A stretch of 64,000 nucleotides of DNA, taken from assembly GCA_963798455.1 (NCBI GenBank), contig CAWCTD010000003.1:372001-436000 (forward strand), written 5' to 3'. The stretch is from CAWCTD01 sp963798455 (GTDB lineage: Bacteria > Acidobacteriota > Terriglobia > Bryobacterales > Bryobacteraceae). Below, one piece after another: positions 26,851 to 35,360 of this stretch (its first letter is position 1; each line of letters begins with the position of its first letter). The notes beneath the pieces were generated by a model. The model was given only the letters and a program-made list of their open reading frames with translations, had not been told where the DNA came from and made no database searches. Both the position numbers and the translations under genes were made by a program.

Positions 26851-28578
26851 TTAGATCTCGAAGACGGCGCCCGTGTCGGCGCTGGTTACAAACCGCAGGT
26901 AGCGGGCCAGCCAGCCGTGCTTTACCTTCGGCTCGAAAGGCGGCAGAGCTTCGATCCGGCGCACGATCTCCTCGTCGCTGACCTTCAGCTCCAGCCTGTG
27001 CTCGCGAGTGTTGATGTAGATCCTGTCCCCTTCCCGGACGGCCGCGATGGGGCCGCCGGCGGCCGCCTCGGGCGCGACATGCCCGATGCACAGCCCGCGC
27101 GTCCCGCCGCTGAACCTGCCGTCGGTAACGAGCGCGGCGCGGATGCCCGCGCCCACGATGGCCGAGGTCGGCGAAAGCATCTCCTGCATGCCCGGTCCCC
27201 CTCGCGGGCCTTCGTAGCGAATCACCACCACGTCGCCGTGTCTGACCGCGCCTCCCAGGATGCCTTCCTGCGCGGCCTCCTGAGACTCATAGACGCGGGC
27301 GGGTCCCTCGTACTCCATCATGGACGGGTCGACGCCGGCCGTCTTGACCACCGCGCCCCGCGGAGCCAGGTTGCCGAACAGCACCGCCAGGCCGCCTGTC
27401 TGAGAGAATGCGCGGCCCACTGTCCGGATGACCTCGCCGTCGGCGTCCTTGGAGGCGTTGACGTATTCCGCCAGGGTGCCCACCACGGTCGGCACGTTCA
27501 AGTCCAGCACGGTCTTCGCATGTCTCGCCACTTCCTTGAGAATTGCGCCGACGCCGCCCGCCCGGTGGACATCCTCCACGTGCACATCGGGCCGGCTGGG
27601 GGCGATCTTGCAGATGTTGGGCGTGCTCTCGGAGATCTCGTTGAGCCGGTCGAGGCTGTACTGGATCCCCGCGGTGTGCGCCAGCGAGAGTCCGTGCAGC
27701 ACCGTGTTGGTGGAGCCGCCCATGGCCATATCGAGGACGAAAGCGTTGTCCAGAGCCTTCTTGGTCACGATATCCAGAGGCCGGACCTTCTGCTCCATGC
27801 AGCGCTTCAACGCGCGCCCTGCTTTGCGCACCAGCTCCAGCCTCTCGGGATTCAACTGCGTCTTGGTCTGGCTGCCGTCCACCCAGGTTTCGGCGGTGAT
27901 GGTTCCGTTGCCGGGAAGCGCCAGCCCGATCGCCTCGGCCAGGCAGTTCATCGAATTGGCGGTGAACATGCCCGAGCAGCTCCCGCACCCCGGGCAGGAC
28001 TTCTCCGCCAGTTCCCTCAGCCCTTCCTCGGAGAGCTTGCCGGCGCTGTGCCTTCCGACCCCTTCGAAAACCGAGATCAGGTCCGTGCCGCCCGGCCCGG
28101 CCAGCATGGGCCCGCCGCTGACGTACACCGCCGGAATGTCGATGCGCGTCATGGCGTTCAGCATCGCGGGCACAATCTTGTCGCAGTTGCCGATCCCGAT
28201 CCAACCGTCGCACGGGTGAGCGCCGATGATGGTCTCTATCTGGTCCGTGATCAGCTCGCGCGAGGGCAGGGAGTACTTCATTCCGAAGTGTCCCATGGCG
28301 ATCCCGTCGCAAATGGCCGCGCCGACGTTGGTGTACCACACGCTGAAGCCCAGCGATTCTAGTTCTTCCTTCAATACCGCCCCCAGCTTGTCCAGGTGCG
28401 CGTGGCCCGGGATCTGGGTGGTGTAGGAATTCACGATGGTCACAATCGGCTTCGACAGATCGTCGAAAGACCGAATCAGCCCCTCTGCCTTCATCAGGCT
28501 GGCGGCGGGCAGCATCTTCGCCCCGTCCTTCAGAATGCGGCTGCCGCGCTTACGGATATCCTCTATGCCAGGGTTCAT
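26851..28578 (-). CDS. ilvD: Dihydroxy-acid dehydratase
   Basis: A 575-residue protein from the ATG at 28578 (MNPGIEDIRKRGSRILKDGA); the extra upstream frame is not homologous. The Fe-S ligand blocks are present: IGIGNCDKIVPAMLNA, KSCPGCGSCSGMFTANSMNC and the Mg-binding region around HAHLDKLGAVLK. DMAMGGSTNTVLH and the C-terminal GRFSGGTRGLCIGHVAPEAA are diagnostic for IlvD rather than Edd. It dehydrates 2,3-dihydroxy-isovalerate and -methylvalerate to the 2-keto acids for valine, isoleucine and leucine synthesis in the cytoplasm. In sugar-rich contexts IlvD-like enzymes can be aldonate dehydratases; the length and motifs here favour the amino-acid enzyme. Confidence 0.9.
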   Translation of the reverse strand: MNPGIEDIRKRGSRILKDGAKMLPAASLMKAEGLIRSFDDLSKPIVTIVNSYTTQIPGHAHLDKLGAVLKEELESLGFSVWYTNVGAAICDGIAMGHFGMKYSLPSRELITDQIETIIGAHPCDGWIGIGNCDKIVPAMLNAMTRIDIPAVYVSGGPMLAGPGGTDLISVFEGVGRHSAGKLSEEGLRELAEKSCPGCGSCSGMFTANSMNCLAEAIGLALPGNGTITAETWVDGSQTKTQLNPERLELVRKAGRALKRCMEQKVRPLDIVTKKALDNAFVLDMAMGGSTNTVLHGLSLAHTAGIQYSLDRLNEISESTPNICKIAPSRPDVHVEDVHRAGGVGAILKEVARHAKTVLDLNVPTVVGTLAEYVNASKDADGEVIRTVGRAFSQTGGLAVLFGNLAPRGAVVKTAGVDPSMMEYEGPARVYESQEAAQEGILGGAVRHGDVVVIRYEGPRGGPGMQEMLSPTSAIVGAGIRAALVTDGRFSGGTRGLCIGHVAPEAAAGGPIAAVREGDRIYINTREHRLELKVSDEEIVRRIEALPPFEPKVKHGWLARYLRFVTSADTGAVFEI

Positions 28579-28753
28579 GTTTCCATTCTCGCAAAACGCG
28601 CCCTGCGCCATAGTGCGCCATTGTGCGCCAACGGCCTTGTGACGGAGGATTTCAGCGACCTGAAAGCTGTGTTTCAGCGTACAAATGAACGTGTACAGCA
28701 GTGAGCCAAGGGCCACTGCCAGGATCAGACAAGGCTTTTCAGGAGGAAACAAA

Positions 28754-29068
28754 ATGATTAGAATCGCTGTTGCTCTTATGGCTTTGGCGCTCTCGGTGGC
28801 CGCCAGTGCCAAATCGTATACGCTGGATGTGTTCGTCCCGATGGTGCTGAGCGGGACGGAGCTGAAGCCCGGGACGTACACGCTAGACCTCAACGACAAC
28901 AAGATCGTCGTAAGGAGGGGCAAACTCGCCGTCGAAGCCAGCGTGAAGGTGGACTCCGTCGAGGCCCGGATCCCGGCCACCAGGATTCGCTGCGAGGACG
29001 TCGGAGGGAAGTATCAGATCAGGGAGATCCGGCTTGGCGGCACCTCCATGAAGCTGGTGATGGACTGA
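28754..29068 (+). CDS. Small exported protein of unknown function
   Basis: A 104-residue protein with an excellent ribosome site (CAGGAGG, seven bases before the ATG at 28754). Residues 1-20 form a Sec signal peptide (MIRIAVALMALALSVAASA). The mature part is a short beta-rich domain: SYTLDVFVPMVLSGTELKPG, TYTLDLNDNKIVVRRGK, then VEARIPATRIRCEDVGGKY and a terminal QIREIRLGGTSMKLVMD. Proteins of this shape (about 100 residues, 'L.PG.Y.L' motif) are frequent in Acidobacteria and of unknown role. It stands alone between ilvD and the DUF1080 gene, on the opposite strand to ilvD. Confidence 0.75.
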   Translation: MIRIAVALMALALSVAASAKSYTLDVFVPMVLSGTELKPGTYTLDLNDNKIVVRRGKLAVEASVKVDSVEARIPATRIRCEDVGGKYQIREIRLGGTSMKLVMD

Positions 29069-29126
29069 CCGCGTCCTGATGCCAGCGCGGGAAGGGGGCG
29101 AATTGCTGTAAAATGCACTTCGCCGC

Positions 29127-30032
29127 ATGACCGACCAATTCTCTCCCCTCACGCGTCGTCAGTTCTTGCTCGGCGCCTCCGCCGTTTCCCTCGGATGCAG
29201 CCGGGAGCCCCAGCCGGGCTTCCGCCCCCTGTTCGACGGCAAGACGCTGAAGGGCTGGCGCGCCATCCCGCGCGTTCCCGTGGCCGCCTATCCGGGGGCT
29301 CCGGAGCCCTCTCATGACAGCCCGGCTTACAAGCGTGCGCTGACCTCCAGCGGGCGCTGGGTGGTCGAGAATGGCGCCATCATCGGCGGGCAGGATCCGC
29401 CCGGTTCCCGCCTTGGCGCGTACCTCATCACGGAGGAGACCTTCGGCGACTTCGAGCTGCTCATCGACGTCAATCCCGACTGGGCCGCCGACAGCGGCAT
29501 CATGATCCGGGCGACCAGCCTCGGCGGCCAGGGCTTCCAGGTCCACATGGACTACCGCATGTTGGGTTCTGTCGCCACTTTCTACGGCAACGGCATCGGC
29601 AACTGGCGCGCGCGGCACTACGCTTTCAATCCCAAGCTCGACGCCAGCCACCAGGCGGTCGGCCTGATCCGCGAGCCCGCCCCCGACGAGGAGATCCGCA
29701 ATCTGGCCTGGCACTCGGCCCCCGAGGAGTTCTTCCGCGTCTGGAAATTCGGCGAGTGGAACACGCTGCGGATCCTGTGCGTGGGCCAGTACCCGCACAT
29801 CTCCACCTGGGTGAACGACGCGAAGATCGCCGAACTGGACGCCGCTACCCTACAGGCGCCGTACTACGACCGCGACGCGGTGGCCAAACTCCTCGGCCGC
29901 AAGGGCCACATCGCCCTCGAAGTGCACGACAGCGGCGACGACCTCTGGATGGGCCAGGACCGCTGGCTCCCCGGCCACGTCTGCCGCTACCGCAACATCC
30001 GGATCAGGCCGCTCCCCGAGGCCGCACCCTAG
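29127..30032 (+). CDS. Exported DUF1080 protein (3-keto-disaccharide hydrolase-like)
   Basis: A 301-residue protein. A Tat-type leader (TRRQFLLGASAVSLGC) ends in Cys24, which could be lipidated. The mature part starts with the DUF1080 hallmark FRPLFDGKTLKGW (30-42), continues with WVVENGAIIGGQD, LLIDVNPDWAADSGIMIRA, and WNTLRILCVGQYPHISTWVN near 210-230, and ends with RYRNIRIRPLP. This is the concanavalin-like sandwich of the family. Some members hydrolyse 3-keto-glycosides made by Gfo/Idh dehydrogenases. Consistent with that, the convergent neighbours are a Gfo/Idh oxidoreductase and an aldo/keto reductase. Its stop overlaps the aldo/keto reductase stop by four bases (CTAG). Confidence 0.82.
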   Translation: MTDQFSPLTRRQFLLGASAVSLGCSREPQPGFRPLFDGKTLKGWRAIPRVPVAAYPGAPEPSHDSPAYKRALTSSGRWVVENGAIIGGQDPPGSRLGAYLITEETFGDFELLIDVNPDWAADSGIMIRATSLGGQGFQVHMDYRMLGSVATFYGNGIGNWRARHYAFNPKLDASHQAVGLIREPAPDEEIRNLAWHSAPEEFFRVWKFGEWNTLRILCVGQYPHISTWVNDAKIAELDAATLQAPYYDRDAVAKLLGRKGHIALEVHDSGDDLWMGQDRWLPGHVCRYRNIRIRPLPEAAP

Positions 30033-31165
30033 GCAAGCAACTCCTGCGCCCGGATCAGACGCTCCTGGACCCGCACACCGTTCGGACACTCGACGGCGCA
30101 CGACGGGCACAGATGGCAACCGCTTGTGGCGGCCTGCCTGGGCAGTCTCTGGAACCTCGCCCGGGCCAGGGGGAACTGCCCGTAGCCTTCGGCGTACATC
30201 AGGCAGCGTAGCGCGTCCGCCACCGGCACTCCCTTCGGGCAACGGCCGTCGCAGGCGCCGCACATACGGCAGTAAAGCGGCCGGATGGTGTCGAGCTGCG
30301 CGGCGAGCAGCTTCTGGTCGGCCGGGCTGAAAGGCGCGGCCATCGCCTTCACGTTCTCCATCAGTTGGTCGGAGTCGGTCATGCTGGGGATGGTCGTCGC
30401 CACGTTCGGATTCCGCAAGACCCACTTCAAGGCGGCCAACGCCGCGCCGGGGCGCTTCATGAGAGCCCGCGCCTGGCTACTGATGCCGGGCAGCGGGAAG
30501 CTCCCGGCGATCACCTTCATCGCCACCACGCCCACGCCTGCCCTCTGGGCCGACTGGATGAGGCCCTCCATCTGCTTGTCCATCGCGAAGTTGTAGGAGC
30601 TGAGGATGACGTTGAAGCGGCCGCGCTTGATCGCGGCGGGAATCACCTCGGCGTGCCCGCCGTGCGTGCTCACGCCGGCGAAGCGGATCTTGCCTGCCTT
30701 CTTCGCCCTTTGCTGGGCTTCGAACAGACCTTCGGTGAGATCGGACGCCTTGCCCTTGTCGTGCAGATACCAGATGTCCAGGTAATCGGTTTTGAGCTCC
30801 TTGAGGCTGGTGTCCAGCTCCTTAAGCGCCGCCTGGGTGTCCAGCCCGTCGGTCTTGGTAGAGAGAACGATGCTCTTCCGGCGGTTGCCCAGCGCCGCGC
30901 TGACCATGCGCTCGTTGTTCCCGTCCTGGTAATCGCGGGAGGTGTCGAAGTAGTTGATGCCCATGTCCAGGGCACGCGAAATCACGCTCGGGTCGGAGGT
31001 GATCATGCACCCGAAGCCGACGGTGGAAACCTTCAGGCCGGTCTTTCCCAAGACGCGGTAGTTGACCCCCGCCGCCGCCGCGGAAGAAGCCACGGAAGCG
31101 GACCCGGCAAGGGGCAGCGCCAGCCCGGATGCCAGGAAACTGCGGCGTGTATTATCAGTTCTCAT
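30029..31165 (-). CDS. Tat-exported aldo/keto reductase with C-terminal 4Fe-4S module
   Basis: A 378-residue protein from the ATG at 31165 behind CAGGAGAG. Residues 7-18 form a Tat leader (TRRSFLASGLAL). The AKR barrel follows, with the tetrad visible as Asp in INYFDTS, Tyr in SRDYQDG, Lys in VLSTK and His in WYLHDKG. After ~300 there is a ferredoxin-like tail with two cysteine clusters: YCRMCGACDGRCPKG, and CHLCPSCAVECPNG. Together they could ligate one or two 4Fe-4S clusters, as in 'aldo/keto reductase with 4Fe-4S binding domain' proteins. Export implies the electrons come from, or go to, a non-NADPH carrier. Start overlaps the end of the Gfo/Idh gene by four bases, so the two are coupled. 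Confidence 0.85.
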   Translation of the reverse strand: MRTDNTRRSFLASGLALPLAGSASVASSAAAAGVNYRVLGKTGLKVSTVGFGCMITSDPSVISRALDMGINYFDTSRDYQDGNNERMVSAALGNRRKSIVLSTKTDGLDTQAALKELDTSLKELKTDYLDIWYLHDKGKASDLTEGLFEAQQRAKKAGKIRFAGVSTHGGHAEVIPAAIKRGRFNVILSSYNFAMDKQMEGLIQSAQRAGVGVVAMKVIAGSFPLPGISSQARALMKRPGAALAALKWVLRNPNVATTIPSMTDSDQLMENVKAMAAPFSPADQKLLAAQLDTIRPLYCRMCGACDGRCPKGVPVADALRCLMYAEGYGQFPLARARFQRLPRQAATSGCHLCPSCAVECPNGVRVQERLIRAQELLA

Positions 31166-32277
31166 AGTTGCTCTCCTGATCCGGGACCTGAGCTCTGGCC
31201 TCCCGGCTCCAAGCCAGTATACAACGTGCGACGCTCGCGGCTGCTCGCGCGCGCAAGTTCCAGCAGGTGGATGACGCGAAACGCTTGCTCCCCGGTCACG
31301 GCAAGCGCTGCCGTTCCGGAGAGGGCATCGCGCACGTTCGCGTAATAGAGCCGGTAGTCGCCGGGCTCCGTCCGCACGGTTCGCTGCGTGACGGAGCCGT
31401 CCTCGGCCAGCGTGAGAGTCCCCCACGACGGCTCCTGCTCCTCCCCCCAGCCGTCGCCGCCGGCGAGGCCGCCGGCTCTGAGTACACCTTCCTGCGGATC
31501 AAGGCCGTACTTGGTGTAGGTCCCGCGCGTACCGTGCACGAGAAAGCGCGGGCCGGGGCCCGGTGCAAGCATGGTGGCGCCGAGCAGCACGCGCAGGCGA
31601 GGGTAGTCGAGCACGATGTCGAAAGCGTCGTCCACCACCGCCTCGTCGCGCTCCATCCGGATGCCGGCCGTGACGGCGTGCGGCGCTCCAAATAGTGCCA
31701 GCGCCTGGTCGACGAGATGCGAGCCGAGGTCGAACAGCAGGCCGGCTCCCGGCTCATCGCGTTCGCGCCACGCCTCCACGCGCCGGGCCGGGCGATAGCG
31801 GTCAAAGTGCGATTCGAATTGGACCACGCGACCCAGCCTGCCGGAGGCAATCAGTTGCCGGACCGTGAGGAAGTCCCCGTCCCAGCGCCGGTTCTGGAAC
31901 ACGGAGATCAGGCGCCGCCGCGAAGTGGCGATCCGGATCAGGTCCAGAGCCTCGGCGGAGGTCGCGGTGAAAGGCTTGTCGACTACCACGTCACGGCCGG
32001 CCAGCAGGCACCGCCGCGCCAACTCATGGTGGGATGCGTTGGGCGTCGCAAGGACCACCAGCCGGATGTCCGGATCGGCGAGCATCGCATCCAGATCCCT
32101 GACGACGCGGACGTCCGGATACGCCTCTTGAGCGGAATCGCCGCGGCGCTGAACGATCGTCCTCAGTTCGAGCCCGGGGGCTGCACGGATCAGGGGGGCA
32201 TGGAAGACTCGTCCCGCCACGCCGAAGCCAACCAGTCCCACGGGGATCGAGGACATGTCCACAGGATCGCACTTCAT
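31162..32277 (-). CDS. Gfo/Idh/MocA-family oxidoreductase
   Basis: A 371-residue NAD(P)-dependent sugar dehydrogenase. The Rossmann fold begins VGLVGFGVAGRVFHAPLIRA (13-32). VVLATPNASHHELARRCLLAG and DVVVDKPFTA (the 'EKP/DKP' cofactor-catalytic block, Lys of DKP) follow, and the C-terminal beta-sheet domain starts around FESHFDRYRP. It has no signal peptide. Typical reactions are oxidation or reduction of a ring hydroxyl in sugars and inositols. The start ATG at 32277 could instead be the internal MSSIPVGLVGFG seven codons on. It overlaps the aldo/keto reductase (ATGA), and the pair faces the DUF1080 gene, a set that would suit 3-keto-sugar metabolism. Confidence 0.87.
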   Translation of the reverse strand: MKCDPVDMSSIPVGLVGFGVAGRVFHAPLIRAAPGLELRTIVQRRGDSAQEAYPDVRVVRDLDAMLADPDIRLVVLATPNASHHELARRCLLAGRDVVVDKPFTATSAEALDLIRIATSRRRLISVFQNRRWDGDFLTVRQLIASGRLGRVVQFESHFDRYRPARRVEAWRERDEPGAGLLFDLGSHLVDQALALFGAPHAVTAGIRMERDEAVVDDAFDIVLDYPRLRVLLGATMLAPGPGPRFLVHGTRGTYTKYGLDPQEGVLRAGGLAGGDGWGEEQEPSWGTLTLAEDGSVTQRTVRTEPGDYRLYYANVRDALSGTAALAVTGEQAFRVIHLLELARASSRERRTLYTGLEPGGQSSGPGSGEQL

Positions 32278-32288
32278 GTATGAGGCGA

Positions 32289-33326
32289 CTACAGCCCGAT
32301 TGTGGCGCGGTGGACATTATCGTGCGAAAAGTAGACGGTTGGCTGGGATGCGTGGGTTGCACTGAGGAGGAAATAGTAAATGCGGGTCGCGCCGAGCCCG
32401 GCCCAATGATCTCGGAACACCTGCTTCACGTCGCCTCCGTCACAACCCAGCGCGGTCGCGGCGCAAGAGGCCAGCATTGCATCATCCAGTTCCTCGCAGG
32501 TGGGGCAGAAGAGATCCAGTTTGAGCCCAGCGCTGGCCGCCAGGCTCTCAAGAGAGGAAAGATCCGGCCCCTCACTGTTTCCGAGAACCGCGCCGACGAC
32601 CTGGCATAGGCCGTCCGGCGCGAGAGCTTCCGGCAGCCCTGCGAGCACGCGCCGCACAACCGCCAGGCCGTCGGACCCGCCATCCGCGAACCGAGGGAAG
32701 CGAACGCCCGGAGGGACGGGCATGAACGGAGGATTGCAGCAAATACGATCGAACTGGCGGCCGGCTACAGGTTCCCAAAGGTCGCCAATCAGGAACTCGA
32801 CCTTCTCGCTCAATCCATTGAGCTCGGCGTTGATCCAAAACACGCTCTCGGCGAGCGGTTCGATATCGACCGCTGTCACGGACGCGGCGGTTTGCGCGCA
32901 TACCAGCGCCTGGGCGCCTGCGCCGGTGCAAAGGTCAATCGCGCGCCCCTCCACCGGAACGAGGAGGCGGGCGAGTGCGAGAGAGTCGTTGCCGTAGTAG
33001 AGTTTCGCGGAGGGGGCAAGCGTCTGGCAGAAGAGAAACAGGCCCATGTGGTGCACGAGCCGATATTCCCCGGTCGTGATCGCGTCTCCGCTCCTCTTAA
33101 GGAGCCCGAGGGCTTCCAGTGTCGAAATGACCTCTAGCGGCAGGCAACTCTCTGCTTGGGCTGTTTCGACTGCTTGAGCGCCGCTTAAGAGTCGTACGAG
33201 GCTTTGGAGCGGCTTCGAGCGGCCGGCCTCGCAGTCGGGGCCGGCAAGCAGTTTGTCCATGCCCGCGTCCAGCAAGACACGTTTGAACCGCTTGAGTACC
33301 TCCCGTTGCTCGCCAGTATGGTTCAT
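32289..33326 (-). CDS. SAM-dependent methyltransferase (HemK/RsmC-like fold)
   Basis: A 345-residue protein. The N-terminal ~120 residues look like a helical winged-helix-type regulatory domain (STLEALGLLKRSGDAITT near 90-107). The catalytic domain starts with VEGRAIDLCTGAGAQALVCA (SAM motif I, about 132-151), then VTAVDIEPLAE (motif II) and RICCNPPFMPVP (motif IV, NPPF) around 200. NPPF/Y is used by enzymes that methylate glutamine amide or the exocyclic amine of adenine or guanine. The target is unknown. It ends 11 bases before the Gfo/Idh start but starts independently. It borders the mobile island on its upstream side. Confidence 0.8.
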   Translation of the reverse strand: MNHTGEQREVLKRFKRVLLDAGMDKLLAGPDCEAGRSKPLQSLVRLLSGAQAVETAQAESCLPLEVISTLEALGLLKRSGDAITTGEYRLVHHMGLFLFCQTLAPSAKLYYGNDSLALARLLVPVEGRAIDLCTGAGAQALVCAQTAASVTAVDIEPLAESVFWINAELNGLSEKVEFLIGDLWEPVAGRQFDRICCNPPFMPVPPGVRFPRFADGGSDGLAVVRRVLAGLPEALAPDGLCQVVGAVLGNSEGPDLSSLESLAASAGLKLDLFCPTCEELDDAMLASCAATALGCDGGDVKQVFRDHWAGLGATRIYYFLLSATHASQPTVYFSHDNVHRATIGL

Positions 33327-33402
33327 TCCGAGGGACAGCCTGCCGCAGCCAATGATCTAGGATTCCCCCCTCGTGGTGACCCTCGATTGGGTAATAATTT
33401 AC

Positions 33403-33431
33403 TTGACAACTCCACGCTTTTCGCTTAAAAT
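33403..33431 (+). promoter_or_regulatory. Consensus sigma-70-type promoter of the IS1595 transposase
   Basis: TTGACA at 33403-33408 and TAAAAT at 33426-33431 are separated by exactly 17 bases. The transposase ATG is at 33438, so transcription would begin at or next to the start codon, giving an almost leaderless mRNA. Near-consensus elements in this GC-rich genome are rare by chance. Confidence 0.7.
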
Positions 33432-33437
33432 TGAAGC

Positions 33438-34382
33438 ATGGAACAGGAACCCACTACCCTCCAGGAAGCCGTGATCTACTTCTCGGACCTCAACAATTGC
33501 CGAGAATATCTGGTAGCACGCCGCTGGCCGAATGGCGTCGCCTGTCCGCATTGCGGGAGCATGAAGGTTTCCTTCTCGGAGAAGTACAATCGCTGGCAGT
33601 GCAGCAGCCGACACCCACGCCGCCAGTTCACCGCCAAGACCGGGACTATCTTTGAAGATTCCCCGCTTGGCCTGGACAAGTGGCTTTGCGCCATGTGGCA
33701 GGTTGTGAACTGCAAAGACGGCGTGAGTTCCTATGAGATCCATCGGGCTATCGGGGTTACCCAGAAGACCGCATGGTTCATGGATCACCGCATCCGCCTC
33801 GCCTTGCAGGGCGAGAATTCCGGGAAGCTGGCGGGAGAAATTGAAGTTGACGAGACCTTCATCGGCGGCAAGGCGCGCAACATGCACGCCGATGTCAAAC
33901 TTCGACGAATCACCGGGACCGGGGGAAAGAACAAAATCGCTGTGATGGGGATCGTGAAGCGGGGCGGTAAGATTCGCACCAGCATCGTTCCGAATCGTAA
34001 GAAGAACGCTCTCCAGGCCGAGGTGAGGAAGCACGTTGAACCGGGTTCCATCCTCTACACTGACGCCCTCCCTTCCTATGAGGGATTGGCCGATGAGTAC
34101 TGCCATCAAGTGATCGACCACGTCAAGTGCTATGTGGAGGGGAAAGTCCACACCAACACGCTGGAGAATTTCTGGAGCCTTCTGAAACGCGGGATCAGGG
34201 GCACCCACATAAGCATTGAGCCGTTCCACCTGTTTCGGTACTTGGACGAGCAGGCTTTCCGCTATAATTTCCGAGAGAACATGAACGACTCCGAGCGGTT
34301 CAGCTTGGCGGTATCGCAGATTGCGGGCCAGCGGTTGACGTTCGACCGGCTGACGGGCAAGGCAGAAACTGTCCAACCATGA
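33438..34382 (+). mobile_element. IS1595-family transposase (ISXO2-like), intact
   Basis: A 314-residue transposase. The N-terminus has a zinc ribbon (CPHCGSMKV...WQCSSRH, with the second pair degenerate). The catalytic ISXO2-like domain has GEIEVDETFIGGK (first Asp), ILYTDALPSYEGL (second Asp) and HTNTLENFWSLLKRGIRGTH with the final Glu, as IS1595 enzymes do. The frame is complete. Possible imperfect ends are around 33362 (ATTCCCCCCTCGTGGTGA) and, inverted, around 34452 (TTCACCCGGGGAGTAGAAT), but I cannot show a target duplication. If the element is larger, the ParA cassette directly downstream could be its passenger; some IS1595 subgroups carry such genes. Confidence 0.87.
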
Positions 34383-34385
34383 AGT

Positions 34386-34407
34386 CCCTGCCGCACAAGC
34401 GGCAGGG
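34386..34407 (+). terminator. Hairpin after the IS1595 transposase
   Basis: A perfect 9-bp stem (34386-34394 with 34399-34407) around an ACAA loop, three bases after the transposase stop. There is no T-run. It should end or stabilise the transposase mRNA and separates it from the ParA leader. Confidence 0.6.
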
Positions 34408-34457
34408 GCGCGGAAAGCGCTCCGGCGCAACATTCACCCGGGGAGTAGAATAAGGAG

Positions 34458-34490
34458 GCCCGGGGAACTCCGGGCTTTCCCCCGGGGAGG
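34458..34490 (+). promoter_or_regulatory. Structured leader of the ParA cassette
   Basis: A 6-bp stem GCCCGG/CCGGGC (34458-34463 with 34470-34475) is followed by TTT and then by the 14-mer TTCCCCCGGGGAGG (34477-34490), which contains the ribosome site of parA. The same 14-mer precedes a small gene at 36662-36675. The hairpin could be a short attenuator, or could hold the Shine-Dalgarno, because the CCCC run can pair with the GGGG upstream or with the ribosome site itself. Confidence 0.4.
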
Positions 34491-34495
34491 CACGC

Positions 34496-35359
34496 ATGGT
34501 GCAGGTGATCTCGTTCATGAATATGAAGGGTGGCGTAGCCAAGACCACCCTTGCCGTGAACGTTGCGTACGGATTGGCCTATTTCCATAAAAAGAAAGTG
34601 CTGGTCGTGGACGGAGATCCACAGTTCAACGCAACGACCTATCTCATGAAGGAAGAGGAGTACTTGCAGCACATCAACGACGGGAGGAAGGGAACGTTGA
34701 TGGACATCTTCGTTCCCCGACGACCCGGGCGGGTGCGGACAGTCCATGGGCAGGCACGTTCAATAAGCAAGAAAATGATGCCGCTATCTGCGTGCAGCTT
34801 CACCGTCTTTGACGGAGGTGTGGGGAATGGCAAACTCGATTTGATCCCTTCAACCTTGAAGATGCTAGAAATCGAGACATCTAAACGGGGGACCGAAAAC
34901 AAACTCAACCTCTATCTGAGGGAGAAGGCTTCCGACTACGATTATGTGATCATCGACTGCCCGCCGACGATTTCTATTTTCACGCAGGCTGCAATTCTCG
35001 CCAGCAACAAATATCTGGTCCCGGTGAAGCCGGACCCTTTATCAGTCATCGGCCTTCCGCTGCTTGAACAGTGGTTGGATGAGTACCTGACAGAGAACGG
35101 CCTAAATAATGTTGTCTCGGTTGGTTTGGTTTTCACGATTGTTCGCGGAAAGACCCCGAAACGTATGCGAGAAGTGATGGCAGACACCCGGCGCGAGCGC
35201 GGCGATTCTGTTTTCCCCCAGCTCTTAAGCCAGTCCACCGATGTAGCCGAATCAGTAGAAGCTCACCGCCCGGTATTCTTGTATCGGCCACAAGGCAAAA
35301 CAGCCGGGGAGATCACCGCTATTACCACAGAATTTATTAAACGCACTTCTGGAGATTGA
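34496..35359 (+). CDS. ParA/MinD-type ATPase (AAA family), first gene of accessory cassette
   Basis: A 287-residue deviant-Walker ATPase: NMKGGVAKTTLAVNVA (residues 9-24) holds both the signature Lys11 and Lys16; VLVVDGDPQFNATTYL (36-51) is the Walker A' partner strand; YDYVIIDCPPTIS is Walker B. PVKPDPLSVIGLPLLEQW matches ParA-family dimer regions. A loop of ~35 residues after VPRRPGRVR is longer than in plasmid ParA. There is no ParB gene nearby. Its stop (TGA) is immediately followed by the next gene, so the three genes to 36609 are coupled. GC content is clearly below the neighbours, suggesting transfer. It may position, or act as a switch for, the two unknown partners rather than partition a replicon. 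Confidence 0.85.
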   Translation: MVQVISFMNMKGGVAKTTLAVNVAYGLAYFHKKKVLVVDGDPQFNATTYLMKEEEYLQHINDGRKGTLMDIFVPRRPGRVRTVHGQARSISKKMMPLSACSFTVFDGGVGNGKLDLIPSTLKMLEIETSKRGTENKLNLYLREKASDYDYVIIDCPPTISIFTQAAILASNKYLVPVKPDPLSVIGLPLLEQWLDEYLTENGLNNVVSVGLVFTIVRGKTPKRMREVMADTRRERGDSVFPQLLSQSTDVAESVEAHRPVFLYRPQGKTAGEITAITTEFIKRTSGD

Positions 35360-35360
35360 C

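Noticed and set aside
26917..28362. A 481-residue open frame opposite ilvD
   Set aside because: Antisense of IlvD, with shadow-type composition.
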